DNA of 59,259 nucleotides from an uncultured cyanobacterium (GTDB taxonomy: Bacteria > Cyanobacteriota > Cyanobacteriia > Cyanobacteriales > Nostocaceae): contig CAINGU010000066.1 in the NCBI GenBank assembly GCA_903848645.1, forward strand, positions 1-59,259, written 5' to 3'. Of this stretch, positions 54,651-59,259 are shown piece by piece. How positions within the stretch are numbered: the stretch's first letter is position 1; the number at the start of each line of letters is the position of its first letter. Position numbers and translations under genes: made by a program. The notes under the pieces are model-generated. The model did not search any database. It was not told where the DNA came from and saw only the letters and a list, made by a program, of their open reading frames with translations.

Positions 54651-54699
54651 ATTAAATCCCGGTTCTAAACAAACAGGAATTGCTTTATTATTTAAATAG
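54628..54699 (+). pseudogene. IscB RuvC-I fragment
   Basis: 24 codons: YVQDLELKLNPGSKQTGIAL then LFK and TAG. This equals the RuvC-I segment of IscB (in the intact copy at 20805: LRLKIDPGAKFTGIAL), with the catalytic Asp changed to Asn. Nothing else of iscB is present. A short relic. Confidence 0.55.
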
Positions 54700-54750
54700 A
54701 AAGATTAAGGAACATTTAGCAAAGATTGGTTTTTCTTTAGAGGAATAGAA

Positions 54751-55071
54751 ATGATACAGGATAGTGATCGAAAAATTGTTTCAGAGTTTCGCTCTCGACT
54801 AGAAGCGATAATTCCCATTTTGGATTTACGGGTATTTGGTTCAAGAGCGCGGGGTGATGCTACAGAAGAATCAGATTTAGATGTGTTTATTAAAATTACT
54901 GAATTAGATAGATCATGCCGAGAAAAAATTAGTGATTTGGCGTGGGAAGTAGGTTTTAAATATGATCTAGTTATTTCCACCTTTGTCGTGACAGAAGCAC
55001 AGGTAGAAAGGGGAGCTATGGGGGCTAGTCCCTTACTGTCTAAGGTGTTACAAGAGGGTATTACTATATGA
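54751..55071 (+). CDS. MNT-domain nucleotidyltransferase (antitoxin)
   Basis: 106 residues. LDLRVFGSRARGDATEESDL then DVFIKIT has the minimal nucleotidyltransferase GSxxG and DxD motifs. In HEPN-MNT (HepT/MntA) modules the MNT partner inactivates the HEPN RNase by AMP-ylating a tyrosine near its active site. It overlaps the HEPN gene by 4 nt (ATGA). The module is complete and typical for cyanobacteria. Confidence 0.85.
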   Translation: MIQDSDRKIVSEFRSRLEAIIPILDLRVFGSRARGDATEESDLDVFIKITELDRSCREKISDLAWEVGFKYDLVISTFVVTEAQVERGAMGASPLLSKVLQEGITI

Positions 55072-55475
55072 TAAATCAGCAACTAAAGCTATTAATTGAG
55101 TACCGTTTATCTGAAAGTGAAGAAACGTTAAGAGAGGCAAGTATTTTATTGAATCAGTCAGCATTTCGTGGTGCTATTAATCGCTCTTATTATGCAATGT
55201 TTTATGCAGCACTGGGTCTTTTGGCAACTAAAGGTTTAGGCAGTTCTAAACATAGTGGAATAGTTAGTTTTTTTGATCGTGAGTTTGTGAAGACAGGAAT
55301 TTTTTCTAAGGAGTTATCGCGGAGTTTTCATCGGGCGTTTGATGAACGACAAGCAAGTGATTATGGAGAAATGTTAGAACCAGATATGGAGTCAGCAATG
55401 GCTTTATTTGAGAGAGCGCAGAATTTTGTGGATGAAATTACACAGTATTTAAAGTCTTGGATGGAGGTTAACTAA
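55068..55475 (+). CDS. HEPN-domain protein (toxin partner)
   Basis: 135 residues. LLIEYRLSESEETLREASIL then FRGAINRSYYAMFYAALGLL, KHSGIVSFFDREFVKTGIF and FDERQASDYGEMLEPDMESA match the HEPN UPF0332 pattern. It pairs with the MNT gene by a 4-nt overlap, so both are made in fixed ratio. The HEPN protein is the probable RNase toxin. It is convergent with the lipoprotein-type pseudogene at 55472. Confidence 0.8.
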   Translation: MINQQLKLLIEYRLSESEETLREASILLNQSAFRGAINRSYYAMFYAALGLLATKGLGSSKHSGIVSFFDREFVKTGIFSKELSRSFHRAFDERQASDYGEMLEPDMESAMALFERAQNFVDEITQYLKSWMEVN

Positions 55476-55860
55476 CCTTCTGGTACTAAGATTTCTGTAG
55501 ATAACTGTGGTAATAGTTCGGCTTGTTGATTTTTAAACAACATAATTAGAGGTGAGGAATTAATAGTCAGTAACTGAGGGCTAAAGCCACTGAGCTTGTA
55601 AGAATAATCAAGCAAGCTATACTGACCAGACCACCCTGAGCGACTTGCCCATAAGCGACTTGCCCTGAGCGGTGTCGAAGGGTGTCGAAGGGTAGCCGTT
55701 ATTTGAGTCAAGACACCACATAATTGTACCTTGAGTTCTTGATGATTATTAATAGTTAAAATGAAATTATTGTCCACATCTGTTACCGTATAAATTGCGC
55801 TATTTGATGGAATTTCCTGACAAGATACAATACCCAATAACCCAAATAAACTTAGTCCCC
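55472..55860 (-). pseudogene. Lipoprotein gene interrupted by an omega-RNA relic
   Basis: The frame opens near 55860 as NKIIWGLSLFGLLGIVSCQE, a lipobox signal peptide (LGIVSC), but its start reads ATA where ATG would be expected; the first regular start is a TTG at 55837. DVDNNFILTINNHQELKVQL then CGV follows, then about 55 codons through the omega-RNA relic (55566-55719), and finally SSPLIMLFKNQQAELLPQLS. The N-terminal part may be a thermonuclease-like beta domain. It is a broken gene. Confidence 0.5.
55566..55719 (+). ncRNA. Omega-RNA-like relic without iscB
   Basis: GTCAGTA (55566) and TACTGAC (55620-55626) form the same outer stem as the omega RNA at 20573. Inside, GGGCTAAAGCC and CTTG...CAAG hairpins are kept. 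Downstream, TTTGAGTCAAGACACC equals TTTGAGTCACGACACC of the iscB copy. A CGACTTGCCC-type repeat is inserted in the middle. No iscB follows. It is a solitary omega RNA or its decayed remnant. Confidence 0.6.
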
Positions 55861-55895
55861 AAATAATTTTATTTATGTTATAATGTTAGAAAAAG

Positions 55896-56408
55896 ATGAT
55901 GATTGTACCAAATCAAAGAATCAAACCCACCCTGAAATTTATTGCTGATGGGGATACCCTCAAACTCAATTATGAAGGACAAGATTTTCATGGTCGTGCC
56001 AGGTGGATTGATGCCCCAGAAATGCAGAAACCCGGACAATATAGTGATAACCCCCAAATATTAAAACATTGGGAATGGGCAATAAAATCTAAAGAGTTTC
56101 TTGGAAGTTTAATCACTAGAAAACCCTTGATAATTATTCCCTACGAACTTGATCAATATAATCGGTGGTTATGTGATTGGTATGTTGGCACAGTTTCAGC
56201 ATCAACTAATATTCAATTACAAATGTGTTTGGCGGGAATGTGTGCTTATTATTTACCATTTCAATATTACAGTTTTCCGACGACAAGAGAATTAAGTTTG
56301 TACACAGGAATCATTAAAAACTGTGCAAAAGCTTATAAATTAAAGTCTGGGTTTTGGAAAGAGGATAAATTCATGTTACCCCACGAAATCAAAAGCTTAA
56401 AACTATAA
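55896..56408 (+). CDS. Thermonuclease-like (SNase) protein
   Basis: 170 residues: KPTLKFIADGDTLKLNYEGQ then DFHGRARWIDAPEMQKPGQY match the staphylococcal-nuclease fold: DGDT, the beta barrel, RxxxIDAPE. RKPLIIIPYELDQYNRWLCD then WYVGTV matches the DxYGR-like region, here with Asn instead of Gly. No signal peptide is seen, so it would be cytoplasmic. The ATG pair at 55896 follows a probable hairpin region. The third catalytic Arg is not clearly placed. Divergent from the lipoprotein pseudogene. Confidence 0.75.
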   Translation: MMIVPNQRIKPTLKFIADGDTLKLNYEGQDFHGRARWIDAPEMQKPGQYSDNPQILKHWEWAIKSKEFLGSLITRKPLIIIPYELDQYNRWLCDWYVGTVSASTNIQLQMCLAGMCAYYLPFQYYSFPTTRELSLYTGIIKNCAKAYKLKSGFWKEDKFMLPHEIKSLKL

Positions 56409-57236
56409 TTACTGTTTTCTTTCAATGGGTATGAAGTGTTCTAAGTTCAATAATCTCACACCCAAATCTATAACAAAGATTCCTGTCATTTGGAGGATAA
56501 TAAACACTATTAGCCAAGATTTTAACCCACCTGGGATGCTAGTAATAATCTCCATAATTTTAGATAAATCATTGATTTTATTTCTGCTTTCTGCAAGTTG
56601 TTCCCAGTTCTCATCATCGTTTTGTTGATAAACTTCTAATGCTTTGACTCTGCTCATCAATGAAGAATCTTCCCATAAAAGCATTTTTTCGACTTGTTGC
56701 AGTTTGGCAGAATTTTCCCTAACTTGAACTTCTAATCTAATTAATGTTTCAATTGATTGTCGGTCAACAATGGGATTTTCAGTTAAAGATTTAACAAGAA
56801 ATTCTAACTCATCAGTAGAATGTCTTCCCGCCCCTGACTTAATAGCTTCAGGAATAGCCCTGAGTAATATTCCATTTCTCTCATTAGATGCTTTAAGTTT
56901 TTCCTCTAGATTTTTTCTTTCAGTAATATCAACAGCTTGATTGACAATAAAAAATTCATGTCGTTTAGAGGAAACAGCTAAACAAGTACCTTCAAAATAA
57001 TACTCCCAAGTTATTTCAGTTCCCACTGGGGAGTCAAGTAATTGCTGCATTTGCACACTTTGCTTTTTGCAACTTCCACCCGCCAGCATTCCCTTAATAT
57101 TCTCTTTCTCTAGGTTAAACAAAGCAGATAGTTTATTATTAACCGTAAGATACGTCAGATTTAAGTCAACAATTGAAATAAACCCCGGCATGGCTTCTAT
57201 AAATTCAATTTGATATGCCTCTTGTTCTGGATTCAT
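56409..57236 (-). CDS. PAS-domain membrane protein
   Basis: 275 residues. A PAS domain at about 8-105 (GFISIVDLNLTYLTVNNKLS, SALFNLEKENIKGML, then QAVDITERKNLEEKLKASNE, the PAC tail). A helical coiled-coil region (VQVRENSAKLQQVEKMLLWE) and one C-terminal membrane helix at about 240-258 (LKSWLIVFIILQMTGIFVID) follow. There is no kinase, GGDEF or other output domain. It may sense a small ligand and signal through partner proteins at the membrane. It is convergent with the nuclease gene. Confidence 0.7.
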   Translation of the reverse strand: MNPEQEAYQIEFIEAMPGFISIVDLNLTYLTVNNKLSALFNLEKENIKGMLAGGSCKKQSVQMQQLLDSPVGTEITWEYYFEGTCLAVSSKRHEFFIVNQAVDITERKNLEEKLKASNERNGILLRAIPEAIKSGAGRHSTDELEFLVKSLTENPIVDRQSIETLIRLEVQVRENSAKLQQVEKMLLWEDSSLMSRVKALEVYQQNDDENWEQLAESRNKINDLSKIMEIITSIPGGLKSWLIVFIILQMTGIFVIDLGVRLLNLEHFIPIERKQ

Positions 57237-57499
57237 AATTTTAATTTAAAAACTTAATTTCTATTTTATTCCTAATATTTAAAATTGTCCTGAATTTGGG
57301 CATAAATTTGATTTTTAATTGGTTATCAAAACCAGTGATTACACCCCATGAAAATAAATATTAATTTGTGAAAGTTAAAATCTAATCAATCCACAAACGT
57401 ACAAACCGGAACTCGGTAGCAATGCAATTTTGTGAGCTTGGTGGAATCACTGAATATAGTAGTAAATTAAATAACTAAGTTAAATAACTAAATTAAAGA

Positions 57500-57850
57500 G
57501 TATTTTCACTATAAATTATCCTTTGGATATATTTCCAAAAGATAGGATAGGCATTAGTTCTCCCACCATCTACAGCAATTACAACTCTCTGTCCTTTCAG
57601 GACATTACCATTGGGTAAATTTCCTAATTCCTGATTCAATATTTTAGATTGGCATAGGTTAATGCCGATTTTACCAAAACTATAGGTGAGTCGTTCAATC
57701 CGTTTTAACTAATATTAATTCCCCAACCCATTAGGATTGTGTGAGCAGCTTCAAATGAACTCGCAATTGCACCATACTGGGCAACAGTGATACCCGTCTG
57801 AACATCCGCCTGCTCCCTTGCCTCTTTTTGAATCTATCCCATATCATTTC
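57500..57850 (-). pseudogene. ISKra4-like transposase remnant
   Basis: In broken frames the minus strand reads EAREQADVQTGITVAQYGAI, ASSFEAAHTILMGWGINI, then GNVLKGQRVVIAVDGGRTNA. The last is the IDGGR-type catalytic block of ISKra4 transposases. Several frameshifts and no ends, so a decayed insertion. Confidence 0.55.
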
Positions 57851-58097
57851 GGCAAACTTCACAAAGTCCGTTTTCAAGGTCTTTGCTATCTGCAAGACAG
57901 CCATAGCATAACTCAAAGCGATCTGTAAAGTTCTCTAAAATTTCTCCACTATTACAGTCATATTTTCGACACGCAGTGTTAGTAATATTTCTAACAAGAG
58001 ATTGGGTTTTTTCTTTGCCTAACCAACCAAAAATCTGTTCTTGTTCCATTAACTCCAGGATTTCGTTAAGCATATAACTACCAGAATGATTAGACAT
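57834..58097 (-). CDS. Zinc-ribbon-like protein upstream of the transposase relic
   Basis: 87 residues: MSNHSGSYMLNEILELMEQE, FGWLGKEKTQSLVRNITNTA, CRKYDCNSGEILENF and LCYGCLADSKDLENGLCEVC. The C-terminal CYGCL...CEVC could be a zinc ribbon. Its frame passes directly toward the ISKra4-like relic, so it might be the former N-terminus of that transposase or an independent gene. Uncertain. Confidence 0.4.
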   Translation of the reverse strand: MSNHSGSYMLNEILELMEQEQIFGWLGKEKTQSLVRNITNTACRKYDCNSGEILENFTDRFELCYGCLADSKDLENGLCEVCRNDMG

Positions 58098-58655
58098 TTT
58101 TTTCTCCTATAAATTTATTAATTGAGATTGAGATATTTTAAAGGCTTGACGTAATTCAGCTAGTTCATTTCTTCTTTTCATTTAGCTATTTGATTAGCAA
58201 TTGATTGGCAAGCTTTGCTGTTCTGTCTAAGAGGATGTTGTAAAAGTTTAGAAAGGTATAATTTGCCATTTTAATCGGAGTAAAACTGAACGAAAAATCA
58301 AGGGTTTGAGTGATTACCCAGAGATGCCTCACTACGCTGCGCTACGTACCCTACGGGAAGCAAGCTACAGCAGGACTTTTCAAACACCCTCTAAGGGGTA
58401 TAGCAAGTTTACTAAACTTCTGATGTACTGTCATATCCCAATTTTACGCTATCTATAATCTTAACTGAAAACAGTTGATTTATACTATGATTTACTAATT
58501 AGTTTTGTAGGTTATTGAGGCGCGGCGATACTACTTTAAACTAAAATTTAGGGTTCTACCGGTAGAACCAAATTTAGTTAGATCAGCAAAGGTTTCAGGC
58601 TTAATAGCTTTTTCTGTACACTTGAGCCTAAAATTTCGTCAGGAGAAATATCAAG
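58098..58655. other. Intergenic region with a repeat and a palindrome
   Basis: 558 bp. A degenerate repeat CTACGCTGCGCTACGTACCC lies at 58333-58352. At 58552-58569 there is a perfect 18-bp palindrome GGTTCTACCGGTAGAACC, extended by AAATTT arms, 87 nt before the start codon of the restriction-type gene; it is a plausible operator. No ORF is supported. Confidence 0.55.
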
Positions 58656-59259
58656 ATGGTTCAGTCTATTGCGGCCAAGGATGTGACGCTACGGGAATTA
58701 AAGCAAAATTTTGGCATTCAAATAGTTCAAGACGCTACTTTTTTTCCTGAGTGGTTGGATGGGCTTGAGGCTTTGAATGAGGAAGAGCAACATTTATTAG
58801 ATCGGGTGAAAGCTAATTTTTTAGAATTGATGGATGATCCGCCAATGCTAGAAAATACGGTGAAGATGGTGGTACTTGCGCCCTTGTTAGATTTAGCTGG
58901 TTTTTATCATAAACCGTTTAGGATTGAAACAGAAACGGGTGTGGCTTTAGAAATGGAGGATGAAGGAACGATTATTCGGGGGCGGATTGATGTTTTGGTG
59001 TTAAAAAATCGGCTTTGGTTGTTGGTAATTGAATCAAAACGGAGTGATTTTGCGGTGACACGCGCAATTCCTCAAGCTTTGGCTTATATGTTGGGTAATG
59101 AGGAAACTGTGCTACCAACCTTTGGCATGATTACCAATGGTAATGAGTTTTTATTTTTAAAGGTATTGGAACATAAATATGCTAATTCACGGCTGTTTTC
59201 TTTGGTAAATCCTGATAATGAGCTTTATAGTGTATTACAGGTATTAAAACGTTTGGGAA
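58656..59259 (+). CDS. PD-(D/E)XK restriction-type nuclease, cut by window end
   Basis: 201 residues are visible; the frame runs off the edge. AGGAGAA precedes the ATG. The core LEMEDEGTIIRGRIDVLVLK then LWLLVIESKRSDFAVTRAIP holds D...ExK, the PD-(D/E)XK metal-binding set, followed by QALAYMLGNEETVLPTFGMI as in HsdR_N-type and related restriction subunits. Whether a helicase domain follows (type I HsdR) is not visible. A perfect palindrome upstream may regulate it. Confidence 0.75.
   Translation, partial: MVQSIAAKDVTLRELKQNFGIQIVQDATFFPEWLDGLEALNEEEQHLLDRVKANFLELMDDPPMLENTVKMVVLAPLLDLAGFYHKPFRIETETGVALEMEDEGTIIRGRIDVLVLKNRLWLLVIESKRSDFAVTRAIPQALAYMLGNEETVLPTFGMITNGNEFLFLKVLEHKYANSRLFSLVNPDNELYSVLQVLKRLG

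Overview
The window reads as DNA of a filamentous (Nostocales-type) cyanobacterium. It carries many HIP1 octamers (GCGATCGC), the short palindromic GCGATAGCG-type repeats of Nostoc/Anabaena relatives, heptanucleotide tandem repeats, several MITE-like inverted-repeat elements and many cyanobacteria-type hypothetical proteins. No rRNA, tRNA or CRISPR array was seen. Most of the window looks accessory: plasmid-like, phage-like or a genomic island. Only the first ~10 kb contains housekeeping-type genes.

Layout. 0-10 kb: nucleoside hydrolase (cut by the window edge), MtfA-type peptidase, orphan Nif11 peptide, secreted and membrane proteins, a methyltransferase, four small hypothetical genes, RecD2 helicase, a pRiA4b ORF-3-like protein and a small DNA-binding pair. 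10-23 kb: a plasmid/phage-like maintenance and regulation block. It holds a regulator beside iteron-like TTCTTAGAGGAAA repeats, a TnpB transposon, a C5 cytosine methyltransferase nested out of frame inside a 548-codon ORF, a replication-type winged-helix protein, a row of small HTH regulators, an IscB nuclease with its omega RNA and a KfrA-like protein. 23-31 kb: a Calx-beta/LamG-like protein, an HU-GYF_2 fusion and a two-gene minus-strand operon. Its 884-residue product carries the signatures of two-barrel RNA polymerases (eukaryotic-type RdRP / phage YonO superfamily), and its partner is a membrane protein. 31-44 kb: duplicated Rpn/PD-(D/E)XK genes, an AntA-type antirepressor, MITEs, a GTPase module bracketed by inverted repeats, a type I R-M relic, a pentapeptide-nuclease fusion and a truncated conjugation-type ATPase. 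44-54 kb: about 22 small plus-strand genes, almost all alone between a leader and a terminator. 54-59 kb: VapB-like and MNT-HEPN toxin-antitoxin genes, IscB and omega-RNA relics, a nuclease, a PAS protein, an ISKra4-like relic and the start of a PD-(D/E)XK restriction-type gene.

The most striking pattern is a leader module upstream of 21 plus-strand genes (near 23.0 kb, 30.9-31.9 kb and 44.5-53.9 kb). A GCTATCGC octamer (16 exact, 5 near-exact) lies in most cases 28-36 nt before the start codon. It is followed by a T-rich GTTGTTTTT-like tract and is often preceded directly by an intrinsic terminator; several of these genes lack a visible Shine-Dalgarno sequence. Because the same DNA encodes a stand-alone RNA-polymerase-like protein whose own operon lacks the octamer, a dedicated polymerase with its own promoters is a testable hypothesis. 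It is inference only. The octamer could equally be a host promoter part, a translational element or a cassette boundary.
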